Origin: JAJXWB01 sp046349085
Lineage (GTDB): Bacteria; Pseudomonadota; Alphaproteobacteria; Rhizobiales; Beijerinckiaceae
Length of the DNA: 64,000 nt
Direction of reading: 5' to 3'
Assembly (NCBI GenBank): GCA_046349085.1
Contig: JAXMDA010000008.1
Span: 62,001 to 126,000, forward strand
Both the position numbers and the translations under genes were made by a program. The notes beneath the pieces are model-generated. The model ran no database searches. It saw only the letters and a list, made by a program, of their open reading frames with translations, and was not told the DNA's origin. Positions 16,396 through 27,108 of the stretch are shown piece by piece (the stretch's first letter is position 1; each line of letters opens with the position of its first letter).

Positions 16396-17520
16396 ATGCG
16401 CAGATTCCGCCGGATTCTCCCGAACATGCACTTGCCTAAACTTGCTGTCAGCGCCGCGCTCGCCGGCCTTCTTCTTGCGCCCGCGGCTCAGGCCGACAGC
16501 CTCCTGCCCAACATCCGCCTGACGCAATTGTTCAACCGGCCTCCGCCGCCGCCGGCCGACGTGGACGACGAGCCGCCCGCGCGCAGCGGACCGAGCAACA
16601 GCGAACTCGTCGTGCGCCTCGACCGCCTCGAGCGCCTGAATCGGGAGCTCACCGGCCAGATCGAGCAATTGCAGTTCCAGGTGCGCCGCCTCGAGGAGCA
16701 GGCGCGCGGCCAGCCCGCGCCTTCCGGCGCCGCCGCCCCCCAGCCTTTGCCGCAAGTCCAGCCGCTGCCGCAGGTCTCGGCCGTGCGCCCGGCCGCGCCC
16801 GGTCCCTCCGTCCTGTCCCCGGCCGCCACGCCGCCTGTCGCCACGCCGCCGGCCAATGGCGCGACGACGCCCATAGAGCCCGGCCGCCTGCGCCGCGGCG
16901 ACGCCTTCGATCCGCAGCAGAATCCGACCGCGCCCGGCGCGCCGCGGCAACTCGGCACGACGCAGCCGAGCGCGCCTTTGCAAGCCGGGGTGAACGGGCC
17001 GCTGACCGCCGGCCGCGATCCCGGCGAGGCGCCGAACCCGATGAAGCCGGTCGATCTCGGCGGTCCTCGGCCGGCCGCGCCCGCCGCGCAGCCCGGCGCT
17101 CCGGCCGCCGGCGAGACGCAAATCGCCGCGACGCAACCGCAGGGGCCCAAGGAGGAATACGACCTCGCCAGCGCCTTCCTGAAGCAGGGCCAGTACGATT
17201 CGGCGCAAAAGGGCTTCGAGGAGTTCATCGCCAAGCACGGCAAGAGCCGCTACATGGCCGACGCCGTTTTCGGGCTGGGCGAGACCTATTTCCAGCGCGG
17301 CCGGCACCGCGAGGCGGCCGAGCAATATCTGAAGATATCGACCAGCTACGCGAATTCCGCGCGCGGGCCGGAGGCCATGCTGCGGCTCGGCCAGTCGCTC
17401 AACGCGTTGGGCGCCAAGGAGCAGGCCTGCGCGTCCTTCGCGGAGGTCGGCCGCAAGTATCCCGGCGCTTCGACGACGATCCGGGCGGCCGACCGCGAGT
17501 CGAAGAAGATTTCGTGCTAA
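16396..17520 (+). CDS. cpoB: Tol-Pal associated cell division coordinator CpoB (YbgF)
   Basis: CpoB is a periplasmic protein that links Tol-Pal activity to septal peptidoglycan synthesis. The 374-residue protein has a signal peptide ending at APAAQADS, a short coiled-coil trimerisation segment (about 70-105, LVVRLDRLERLNRELTGQI), a long Pro/Ala-rich linker (about 110-250) and three TPR units (about 250-370, beginning YDLASAFLKQGQYDSAQKGF). An ATG at 16426 would give a cleaner signal peptide (MHLPKLAV) and may be the real start. The linker is longer than in enterobacterial CpoB. Confidence 0.9.
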   Translation: MRRFRRILPNMHLPKLAVSAALAGLLLAPAAQADSLLPNIRLTQLFNRPPPPPADVDDEPPARSGPSNSELVVRLDRLERLNRELTGQIEQLQFQVRRLEEQARGQPAPSGAAAPQPLPQVQPLPQVSAVRPAAPGPSVLSPAATPPVATPPANGATTPIEPGRLRRGDAFDPQQNPTAPGAPRQLGTTQPSAPLQAGVNGPLTAGRDPGEAPNPMKPVDLGGPRPAAPAAQPGAPAAGETQIAATQPQGPKEEYDLASAFLKQGQYDSAQKGFEEFIAKHGKSRYMADAVFGLGETYFQRGRHREAAEQYLKISTSYANSARGPEAMLRLGQSLNALGAKEQACASFAEVGRKYPGASTTIRAADRESKKISC

Positions 17521-17531
17521 TCGCCATGTGA

Positions 17532-18593
17532 ATGAAGCCGTCATTGCGAGCGCAGCAAAGCAATCCATCCCCCCCTCTCGGGGATGGATTGCTTGGTCGC
17601 TCCGCTCCTCGCGATGACGGGAATATTTTTGCCGGGTTTGAGACATCGGCGGGCCTGTTGCTCGCCGTTTCCGGCGGCCCCGATTCGACGGCGCTGCTGG
17701 CCTTGGCCGATCGCTGGCGCAAGGCTTCCGGCGTCGGCGTGTTCGTCGCCACCGTCGATCACGGATTGCGGGCGGGTTCGCGCGCGGAAGCGGAGGCCGT
17801 GGCCGCGCTCTGCGCCGCGCGGGGCCTGCCGCACGCCATCCTGACGTGGGCCGGCGACAAGCCGGCCACCGGCCTGCCGGCCGCGGCGCGGCAGGCGCGC
17901 TACCGGCTGCTGGGGCGACACGCGCGAGAAATCGGCGCCGATACGATCGTTACCGCCCACCATGCCGACGATCAGGCCGAGACGGTGCTGATGCGGCTTG
18001 CGCGCGGCAGCGGGCCGGCGGGGCTCGGCGGCATGGCGCGTCTGGCGCCGGCGCCCTGGCCCGGCGGCGAGGGCCTGACGCTCGCGCGGCCGCTGCTCGG
18101 CGTCGCCAAGGCCGATCTCGTCGCCTTCTGCCGGGAGGAAGGGCTGTCGTTCTTTCAGGACCCGACCAACGAGGACGAGGCCTATCGGCGGCCGCAGTTG
18201 CGGCGGCTGGCCGCTTTGCTGGCGGCGGAAGGCCTCGGGCGGCCGGAGCTGACCCGGCTGGCGGCCCGCGCCGCGCGCGCCGAGCAGGCGCTGGGGCCGG
18301 CGATCGAGGCCATGCTTGCCGCCCTGCCGGCGCGGCGGGACGGCCCAACGTTCGAGGCGCCGGCCGAGGCGGTCCTGACGCTGCCCGAGGAAGCGCTGGT
18401 CCGGCTGCTGCAGCGGGAAATCGCGCGAATCGCCGGCGCCGCGCCGCGGCTCGAACAGGTCGAAAAACTGGCCGAAGGCCTGCGGCGCAAGGGACGGCTT
18501 GCGGCGACGCTTGGCGGCGTTTCGATCAGGCGCGACGCCAACCGGCTGATTTTGAAGCCGCAACCGCCGCGCAAGCGGCAGGCGGCGACATAG
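17532..18593 (+). CDS. tilS: tRNA(Ile)-lysidine synthetase, N-terminus encoded by a palindromic repeat
   Basis: TilS converts C34 of the AUA-reading tRNA(Ile) to lysidine. The 353-residue protein has the PP-loop ATP motif SGGPDSTAL at residues 47-55, VDHGLR near 76 and the H(H)ADDQAETVLMRL segment near 142-153; the C-terminal region is short, as in many alphaproteobacteria. The first 30 codons are unusual: a TGA at 17529 lies directly before the ATG at 17532, and codons 3-30 coincide with a family A palindrome. No ATG, GTG or well-placed TTG exists between the repeat and the PP-loop, so translation must start in or just before the repeat. Confidence 0.9.
   Translation: MKPSLRAQQSNPSPPLGDGLLGRSAPRDDGNIFAGFETSAGLLLAVSGGPDSTALLALADRWRKASGVGVFVATVDHGLRAGSRAEAEAVAALCAARGLPHAILTWAGDKPATGLPAAARQARYRLLGRHAREIGADTIVTAHHADDQAETVLMRLARGSGPAGLGGMARLAPAPWPGGEGLTLARPLLGVAKADLVAFCREEGLSFFQDPTNEDEAYRRPQLRRLAALLAAEGLGRPELTRLAARAARAEQALGPAIEAMLAALPARRDGPTFEAPAEAVLTLPEEALVRLLQREIARIAGAAPRLEQVEKLAEGLRRKGRLAATLGGVSIRRDANRLILKPQPPRKRQAAT
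17538..17620. repeat. Palindromic repeat, family A, inside the tilS 5' coding region
   Basis: The arms run from CCGTCATTGCGAG at the left to CTCGCGATGACGG at the right and share a complementary inner stem of at least 16 bp (AAGCAATCCATCCCC / GGGGATGGATTGCTT) around a short CCCTCTC-like loop. The element is of the kind found scattered in alphaproteobacterial intergenic DNA. Here it is read through in frame as the start of tilS. A decayed half-copy may exist at 4154-4192. Confidence 0.8.
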
Positions 18594-18714
18594 CGAAAAT
18601 CGCGTCAATCACGTTTGCCCGCTCTCCTTGGCAAGGGGGGGCGGCGCGCCTAAATTAGCAGGCAGCTCGGTCCGCGGCCCCGCATCTCAAAGCCGCGCGC
18701 AACATAGGCGCCTG

Positions 18715-20637
<1,923 letters not shown>

Positions 20638-20644
20638 GATTTGG

Positions 20645-20677
20645 AAGGCCCGGCGTTTGCCGGGCCTTTTCGTTTTC
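20645..20677 (+). terminator. Rho-independent terminator after ftsH
   Basis: A 10-bp stem AAGGCCCGGC / GCCGGGCCTT with loop GTTT is followed by TTCGTTTT, 7 bases after the ftsH stop. Confidence 0.9.
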
Positions 20678-20977
20678 GAGCGTCATTGACGCGCTTCAAC
20701 AGGGGCGTCTTTGCGCGCGAGGCCGGGCTTTGGGGTCGCGCAGCGCACGGTCGATAGAATTTGTTCTTTTTTCTGCTTGCATCTGCGCCGATGAAGCTGG
20801 GCCTTTTGCGGCTCGCTGACGATTGTTCATGCGCGCGCGCAAGCCACGCGGAGAATCCGCCACTCTGTCCAAGTCTTGCCGCATTCTGGATAGCCAAATG
20901 ATCGGGGGCTGAGAAAATACAAGTGGTTTAGAGCGTTACGGGGCTGGGCGTTCGACGGAAGCGCAGGAGGCGCGGAC
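20678..20977. other. Gene-free gap between ftsH and the TAXI gene
   Basis: In these 300 bases I see no coding region, tRNA or repeat. An AGGAGG at 20965-20970 is the ribosome-binding site of the next gene. The promoter for that gene should be here but I could not pick one. Confidence 0.6.
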
Positions 20978-22174
20978 GTGGTTCGTCGTGTTCGAGTATC
21001 GTGGCGCCGTATCGCCATTTTCCTGATCCCCTTGCTTCTGACATTCGGGATCCTTCCCACTCTGTTGCCGGAACAGGCGGCTCTTGCGCAGCAACGCGTT
21101 CGACGCGCGCGAGCGCCGGGCGGCGACGCCGCGATCGAGGCGATGCGCCGCAAGGTCAACGCCAACACGGTGTCGATCGTTTCCGGCAATATCACCGGCA
21201 GCTATCTGCGCTATGCAGCCGACATAGCCTCGGTCGTCGACGACGGCGACAACATGCGCGTGCTGCCGATCCTCAGCGCCGGCGCCGTGCAGAACGTCAG
21301 CGACATTCTTTTCCTCAAGGGCGTGGACATGGGCCTGGTCCGCACGGACTCGGTCGAGGCGCTGCGCAGGGAAGGCAAGTACGGCGGTCTCGAGAACAGC
21401 GTGCAATACATCGCGCGGCTCGTCGACGACGAAATGCATGTCGTGGCGTCGAAGGACATCACCGATATCCGCCAACTCGCCGGTAAGAAGGTGAACTTCG
21501 ACGTTGTCGGATCGGGCACGCATTTTTCGTGCGAACTGATCTTCGAACGTCTCGGCATCAAGGTCGAGCCCACCTCCTACGAGCAATCCGTCGCCTATCA
21601 GAAGCTGCGCGCAGGCGAGATCGCGGCGAGCATCTTCTTCGGCGGCACGCCCGTGATCGGCATCACGAATTTCGACAACAGCGACGGGCGGTTCCATCTC
21701 GTGCCGGTGCAATTCGACCAGAAGCTCGCCGACTACTACCTGCCGGCGCGTTTGACGGCGAAGACCTATCCGAATCTGCTCGGCAAGGACGGGCAGATCG
21801 ACACCGTCGCCGCGCCGACGCTGCTCGCCGTCGCCAATCTCAAGCCGGGCAACGAGCGCTACGAGCGCGTCGCGCGCTTTGTCGACGCCTTCTTCTCCAA
21901 GTTCTCGGACCTGACCAAGCCGCCGCGCCACCCCAAGTGGCGCGAGGTCAATCTGACGGCGACCGCGCCCGGCTGGACGCGTTTCAAGCCGGCGCAGGAC
22001 TGGCTCGAGAAGGTGACGAAGGCGGCCGACGCCGGCGGGCAGGCGGGCGCCGCCAGCGACGAGATGGCGCGCTTCCGCGCTTACGTGAAGCAGCACAGCG
22101 CCGGAGCGACGCTGACGCCCGAAGACACGGTGCGCCTGTTCGAGCAATTCAAGAAAGGGAGCGGCAAGCCATGA
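20978..22174 (+). CDS. TAXI-family (TRAP-associated) periplasmic solute-binding protein
   Basis: The 398-residue protein starts at GTG with a strong Shine-Dalgarno AGGAGG 7 bases upstream. A signal peptide or anchor (about 11-38, ending AALAQQR) precedes a periplasmic binding fold: NTVSIVSGNITGSYLRYA (about 63-80) is the start of the TAXI ligand domain, and VLPILSAGAVQNVSDILFLKG and VDMGLVRTDS are its usual second and third elements. TAXI proteins normally serve TRAP transporters with fused membrane subunits; no such gene is nearby. It overlaps the next gene by 4 bases (ATGA), so the two are translated together. The ligand is unknown. Confidence 0.82.
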   Translation: MVRRVRVSWRRIAIFLIPLLLTFGILPTLLPEQAALAQQRVRRARAPGGDAAIEAMRRKVNANTVSIVSGNITGSYLRYAADIASVVDDGDNMRVLPILSAGAVQNVSDILFLKGVDMGLVRTDSVEALRREGKYGGLENSVQYIARLVDDEMHVVASKDITDIRQLAGKKVNFDVVGSGTHFSCELIFERLGIKVEPTSYEQSVAYQKLRAGEIAASIFFGGTPVIGITNFDNSDGRFHLVPVQFDQKLADYYLPARLTAKTYPNLLGKDGQIDTVAAPTLLAVANLKPGNERYERVARFVDAFFSKFSDLTKPPRHPKWREVNLTATAPGWTRFKPAQDWLEKVTKAADAGGQAGAASDEMARFRAYVKQHSAGATLTPEDTVRLFEQFKKGSGKP

Positions 22175-22977
22175 GCATCCACCCGCGGCCGACTCCGGTC
22201 GAACATCACGACGCCGTGGTGCGACGCCTGCGCGAAATCGTCGACAATGCGCAGCAGCCCGAACCCGAAACGCCGCCGCCGCCCCCGCAAAAGCCGAAGC
22301 GAACCGCGATGCTCGGCATTGCGCTGATCGGCGGCGGAATCGTCGCGCTCGCGGCGGTTGCGGCGGTCGTCTATTCCGTCACCCTTCCAAGGTCCGCCCC
22401 CACTGCGCTTCCGCCAGCGGCGCAGGCGCCGCCTCCGCAGCAGGATGCGACGACCGCGCGACCCAGCGACGAAGAGATAGCGGCGGCGAAGAAGAGACTC
22501 GGCGACGCGCTGTTAAAGATGGCCAAGCCGGCAGACACGGCGCCCCCGGCCGCTCCTTCGGCTGCGCAGCCTGCCGAGCCGGCGCCCCAGGCCGCCCCGG
22601 CGCCGCAGACCGCCCCGTCGCCGCAAGCCGCGGCTGCGCCCCCGAAAGCAGACGCGCGACCGGAGCCCCCGGCGCCGCAGCCGCCGCAGCAATCGGCCGT
22701 CAGCGCCGAAGACGCAGCCAAGATGCTGGCGCGCGCCTCCTCGCTGATCCGCGAAGGGCAAATCGCGAGCGCACGATCGCTTCTGCAGCTGGCGCTGCGC
22801 TCCAACGACCCTTCGGTCGCCTTCGCGCTTGCGGAGACTTACGACCCGAAGACGCTGGCGCGCTGGCGCGCGATCGGCATCACGGGCGATGTCGAGAGGG
22901 CGCGCGTCTTGTATAAGCAGGCCGCCGACGGCGGCGTCGCCGAAGCCGGCGCACGCCTGGCGGATCTGGACCGCTAG
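22171..22977 (+). CDS. Membrane-anchored Pro/Ala-rich protein with C-terminal Sel1/TPR-like repeats
   Basis: The 268-residue protein has a cytoplasmic N-terminus with a proline run (residues 34-41), one membrane helix (about 46-71), a Pro/Ala/Gln-rich spacer (about 74-175) and a helical repeat domain (about 176-268) with LIREGQIASARSLLQLAL and ARVLYKQAADGGVAEAGARLADL, the latter resembling a Sel1 unit. Its start overlaps the stop of the TAXI gene. It probably works in the periplasm at the inner membrane, perhaps as partner of the TAXI protein. I recognise no named family. Confidence 0.75.
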   Translation: MSIHPRPTPVEHHDAVVRRLREIVDNAQQPEPETPPPPPQKPKRTAMLGIALIGGGIVALAAVAAVVYSVTLPRSAPTALPPAAQAPPPQQDATTARPSDEEIAAAKKRLGDALLKMAKPADTAPPAAPSAAQPAEPAPQAAPAPQTAPSPQAAAAPPKADARPEPPAPQPPQQSAVSAEDAAKMLARASSLIREGQIASARSLLQLALRSNDPSVAFALAETYDPKTLARWRAIGITGDVERARVLYKQAADGGVAEAGARLADLDR

Positions 22978-22984
22978 GGGGTTC

Positions 22985-23033
22985 CTCGCGCAGCGGAGAC
23001 AACGCCGCATTCGGCGTCGTTTCTGCGCGCGAG
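22985..23033. terminator. Possible bidirectional terminator hairpin
   Basis: A long imperfect stem-loop with outer arms CTCGCGC / GCGCGAG and inner arms ACGCCG / CGGCGT around CATT lies between the convergent ends of the Sel1-like gene and arsC. There is no clear T-run, so Rho-independence is uncertain. Confidence 0.45.
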
Positions 23034-23072
23034 CCGCCCGGCGGCGCCGGGCGATCCGCCATCCCCGATCCG

Positions 23073-23429
23073 CTAACCCAGCAGATCCCGCACCCTCTCG
23101 GCGGGACGGCAGAGCGCAGCCTTGCCGCCCACCACGACGATCGGGCGCTCGATCAGGATCGGATGCTTTTCGATCGCCGCGAACAGCGCGTCGTCCGGCA
23201 GGGCGGGATTGTCGAGACCCAGCTCCTCGTAAGGCGTTCCGCGCTTGCGCAGGATGTCGCGGACGGACGCCCCCATCATTTTCAGAAGGCCTTCGAGCGT
23301 CGCCCGACTGGGCGGATGCTTCAGATATTCAACCACTTCCGGCTCCATGCCGGCCTCGCGCAGCGCGGCCAGAACATTGCGGGAGGTGCCGCAGGCCGGA
23401 TTGTGGTAGATGGTTGCGTGGCGGGCCAT
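23073..23429 (-). CDS. arsC: ArsC-family arsenate reductase (glutaredoxin type)
   Basis: This 118-residue thioredoxin-fold protein has the catalytic cysteine in HNPACGTSRN (residues 8-17) and the family ending HPILIERPIVV with the conserved arginine, then GGKAALCRPAERV. The start at 23429 is the ATG giving ARHATIYHNP; a longer frame upstream has no similarity. There is no arsR, arsB or acr3 nearby, so it may act as a general thiol-dependent reductase (Spx/ArsC-like) rather than in an arsenic operon. Confidence 0.88.
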   Translation of the reverse strand: MARHATIYHNPACGTSRNVLAALREAGMEPEVVEYLKHPPSRATLEGLLKMMGASVRDILRKRGTPYEELGLDNPALPDDALFAAIEKHPILIERPIVVVGGKAALCRPAERVRDLLG

Positions 23430-23542
23430 TGGGGGCGATTCCTCGCTCGTTAAGGAACAGGTAAGGTTGTGGGCGTCTCGGCGCGCGCCTGTTCTACAAT
23501 GGCGGCAGAGATTTCCAACGCCGGTCGCGTTCGAGGGCAAAG

Positions 23543-24889
<1,347 letters not shown>

Positions 24890-24950
24890 AACCCATGATT
24901 TCCGGGCGGGCGAGCCAAATGTTACCGCCCGCCGTGGTTAAGAGTTAGGG

Positions 24951-24965
24951 TTAAGTCCAAATTAA
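24951..24965. promoter_or_regulatory. CtrA-type box TTAA-N7-TTAA upstream of the first outer membrane protein gene
   Basis: An exact match (TTAA GTCCAAA TTAA), preceded by TTAGGG, lies 70 bases before the start codon. The same TTAGGGTTAA context occurs before the second paralogue at 25991. Confidence 0.65.
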
Positions 24966-25034
24966 GAAAGCTCTGCGAAGTTCCTACCGTCTGTAACGGT
25001 TCGGGCGCTTGCCCGTCATTGAAAGGAATTTCGC

Positions 25035-25895
25035 ATGGGCAAGTTCACGGCCCTTTCGTTGGCGGGGCTTCTCACCGCCGCAGCGTTCGGTCCGGCTCTC
25101 GCCGCCGATCTCCTTCCGCCGCCGCCGCCGGTCGAGGCGCCGCCGCCGGTCGCCGACATGAGCGGCTGGTATCTGCGCGGCGATGTCGGCGTAGCGATCA
25201 ACCAGATGTCGAATCTGCGCTCGACCCTTCAGCCGACCAACATGCTCGGCGGCGCCGCCCCCGGCATCACCACCGCCTATTCCGACATCGGCGATTCCGC
25301 GATCATCGGCATCGGCGCCGGCTATCAGTTCAACAACTGGTTCCGCGCCGACATGACCGCCGAATACCGGTCCTCCGCCGCCTATCGCAAGGGCGTGACC
25401 TATACGGCCTTCTGTCCCAACGCCTTCTGCGTCGACACCTATACGGCAGGCGTGAGCACCAGCGCGTTCATGCTGAACGGCTATGTCGATCTCGGCACCT
25501 GGGCGGGCGTGACGCCGTATGTCGGCGTGGGCGTCGGTCTGGCCAACCACCGCATGAAGGGCCTGACCGACGTCGGCGCCGGCATCGGCTACGCCGGCGA
25601 CATGTCGCGGACCAACTTCGCCTGGGCGCTGATGGCGGGCCTTGGCTACAACGTTACTCCCAACCTGAAGATCGACATGGGCTACCGCTACATGGACATG
25701 GGATCGATCGCCTCGAACCCGATCGTCTGCGAAGTGATCACGGCCTGCTACTTCGAGGTCCAGTCCTACCGCGCGACCGCGCACGACTTCCGCCTCGGCG
25801 TGCGCTACATGCTCGGCGACGTCGCCGCTCCCGTTCTCGCCGCCAGCGCGCCGATCTACGGCAGCCGGCCCGGCCCGCTCGTCCGCAAGTACTGA
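25035..25895 (+). CDS. Outer membrane beta-barrel protein, Omp25/Omp31-like (paralogue 1)
   Basis: The 286-residue protein has a signal peptide (1-23, ending GPALAADL), a short proline-rich segment, then an eight-strand-type barrel starting SGWYLRGDVGVA and including FNNWFRADMTAEYR, YVDLGTWAGVTPYVGVGVG and IDMGYRYMDMG. This is the pattern of the small rhizobial outer membrane proteins related to Brucella Omp25/31. The start follows GAAAGGAA. Its tail after GVRYML is longer than usual (about 25 residues, ending VRKY). A terminator follows, so it is transcribed alone. Confidence 0.85.
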   Translation: MGKFTALSLAGLLTAAAFGPALAADLLPPPPPVEAPPPVADMSGWYLRGDVGVAINQMSNLRSTLQPTNMLGGAAPGITTAYSDIGDSAIIGIGAGYQFNNWFRADMTAEYRSSAAYRKGVTYTAFCPNAFCVDTYTAGVSTSAFMLNGYVDLGTWAGVTPYVGVGVGLANHRMKGLTDVGAGIGYAGDMSRTNFAWALMAGLGYNVTPNLKIDMGYRYMDMGSIASNPIVCEVITACYFEVQSYRATAHDFRLGVRYMLGDVAAPVLAASAPIYGSRPGPLVRKY

Positions 25896-25914
25896 GCAAA
25901 CAGCTTTCCAGCAG

Positions 25915-25946
25915 AACGGCGCGGCTTGTCCGCGCCGTTTTCGTTT
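25915..25946 (+). terminator. Rho-independent terminator after outer membrane protein paralogue 1
   Basis: A 10-bp perfect stem AACGGCGCGG / CCGCGCCGTT with loop CTTGT is followed by TTCGTTTG, 20 bases after the stop codon. Confidence 0.88.
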
Positions 25947-25996
25947 GCGCGCGCTGCAGGAGCCGCTGCAAAGTTTCTCGCCAGAAATCATTAGGG

Positions 25997-26011
25997 TTAA
26001 GCGCATTTTAA
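25997..26011. promoter_or_regulatory. CtrA-type box TTAA-N7-TTAA upstream of the second outer membrane protein gene
   Basis: An exact match (TTAA GCGCATT TTAA) preceded by TTAGGG, 60 bases before the start codon at 26071. The spacing and context are almost the same as for paralogue 1. Confidence 0.65.
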
Positions 26012-26070
26012 GCATGTTCGCTCATTTTCGATTCATCGATAGCCCGGCCGAGGACTCGGGCAAGTTGGGG

Positions 26071-26958
26071 ATGAGCGAAATGAGTTTCCTTGCTCGCGCA
26101 ATCGGACTGGCGACCGTCGTAACCGCCGTTCTCGGCGCGACGACCTGCTCTCAGGCGGCGGAGCCGTTGTTCGGCGCCGCGCCGCCGGTCGCGCCGCTCG
26201 CCGGCTATGCTCCCGCCGAGGAGGTTCCGGTCACCTTCGCCACCAACTGGTATCTGCGGGGCGATCTCGGCATCGCCCAGGACATACAGATCGGCATAGG
26301 CAATGCGCTGCTGCCGCGCGGCAATTCGTTCCCGAACGGATGGAGCTTTGGCCTCGGCGCCGGCTACAAGTTCAACGACTGGATTCGCGCCGACATGACG
26401 CTCGACTGGCGTGCGCCGCGCACCTACAACGACAACACGTCGACGATCGCCTGCGTCACCGGCTGGGCGCCGGTCAAGGACGTGAACGGCAATATCGTCG
26501 GCGAGAACGCGCTCACCGATTCCTGCAAGGATCTGTATCGGGCGCGCGTGAACAACACGACGCTCCTGCTCAACGCCTACATCGATCTCGGCACATGGTG
26601 GGGGCTGACGCCCTATGTCGGCGCGGGCGTCGGCGCGAACTACGTGTACCAGCGGGCTTCGCAGAACTGGTTCATGAGCAACGGCCTCGCCTATCAGGTA
26701 ACGACGCCGGACGCGGTGAACCCCACGCTCATCTGGTACTATAACTACGACATGTCGCGTTCGCTGGCGTCCCTGCAATTCGCCTACGCCCTGATGGCCG
26801 GCGCCTCCTACGCCGTGACGCCCCATTTCTCGGTCGATATCGGCGGGCGCTACCTGCACATGGGCAAGCTCACGTCCTACTCGTCGTTCACGGGCGTGGT
26901 CTCGAAGGACAACAACGCCAAGGAAATCCGCATCGGCTTCCGTTACTACCCGGATTGA
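26071..26958 (+). CDS. Outer membrane beta-barrel protein, Omp25/Omp31-like (paralogue 2)
   Basis: From the ATG at 26071 the protein has 295 residues (a second ATG at 26080 is equally possible). A signal peptide (to about CSQAAEP) is followed by a barrel closely matching paralogue 1: NWYLRGDLGIA, FNDWIRADMTLDWR, YIDLGTWWGLTPYVGAGVG and VDIGGRYLHMG. It ends EIRIGFRYYPD. It has longer surface loops, including a CVTGWAP...DSCKD insertion with two cysteines. Upstream ATGs would cover the CtrA-type box and were rejected. The pair looks like a tandem duplication including the promoter. Confidence 0.85.
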   Translation: MSEMSFLARAIGLATVVTAVLGATTCSQAAEPLFGAAPPVAPLAGYAPAEEVPVTFATNWYLRGDLGIAQDIQIGIGNALLPRGNSFPNGWSFGLGAGYKFNDWIRADMTLDWRAPRTYNDNTSTIACVTGWAPVKDVNGNIVGENALTDSCKDLYRARVNNTTLLLNAYIDLGTWWGLTPYVGAGVGANYVYQRASQNWFMSNGLAYQVTTPDAVNPTLIWYYNYDMSRSLASLQFAYALMAGASYAVTPHFSVDIGGRYLHMGKLTSYSSFTGVVSKDNNAKEIRIGFRYYPD

Positions 26959-26987
26959 GCGGCGCGCCATCGACGCATGCGACCTCG

Positions 26988-27019
26988 CGGCGGGCTCCAG
27001 GCCCGCCGTTTCATTTTGT
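26988..27019 (+). terminator. Rho-independent terminator after outer membrane protein paralogue 2
   Basis: An 8-bp stem CGGCGGGC / GCCCGCCG with loop TCCAG is followed by TTTCATTTTG. It insulates the serC leader that begins about 30 bases further on. Confidence 0.8.
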
Positions 27020-27049
27020 CGCTCTTGCTTTCCGGTCCGCCATTCTTTA

Positions 27050-27108
27050 TCGCCGTCCGCGGGACACCTCCCCCCAACGGGAGGCGCCCATCTGAAAGGA
27101 TGGCTAAC
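27050..27108 (+). promoter_or_regulatory. serC leader RNA motif
   Basis: Three adjacent hairpins precede serC: GTCC/GGAC (27055-27065), CCTCCC/GGGAGG with loop CCCAAC (27067-27084), and CCATC/GATGG (27088-27103) with loop TGAAAG. The last one holds the Shine-Dalgarno GAAAGGA in its loop and 3' strand, 8 bases before the ATG. This layout, and its place before a serC-serA pair, agrees with the alphaproteobacterial serC leader (Corbino et al. 2005; Rfam serC family), in which the final stem overlaps the ribosome-binding site. I judged the match from structure, not by covariance search. Confidence 0.7.

Noticed and set aside
23073..23429. An arsenic resistance operon around arsC
   Set aside because: No arsR, arsB, acr3 or arsH lies nearby; the gene stands alone between unrelated genes.
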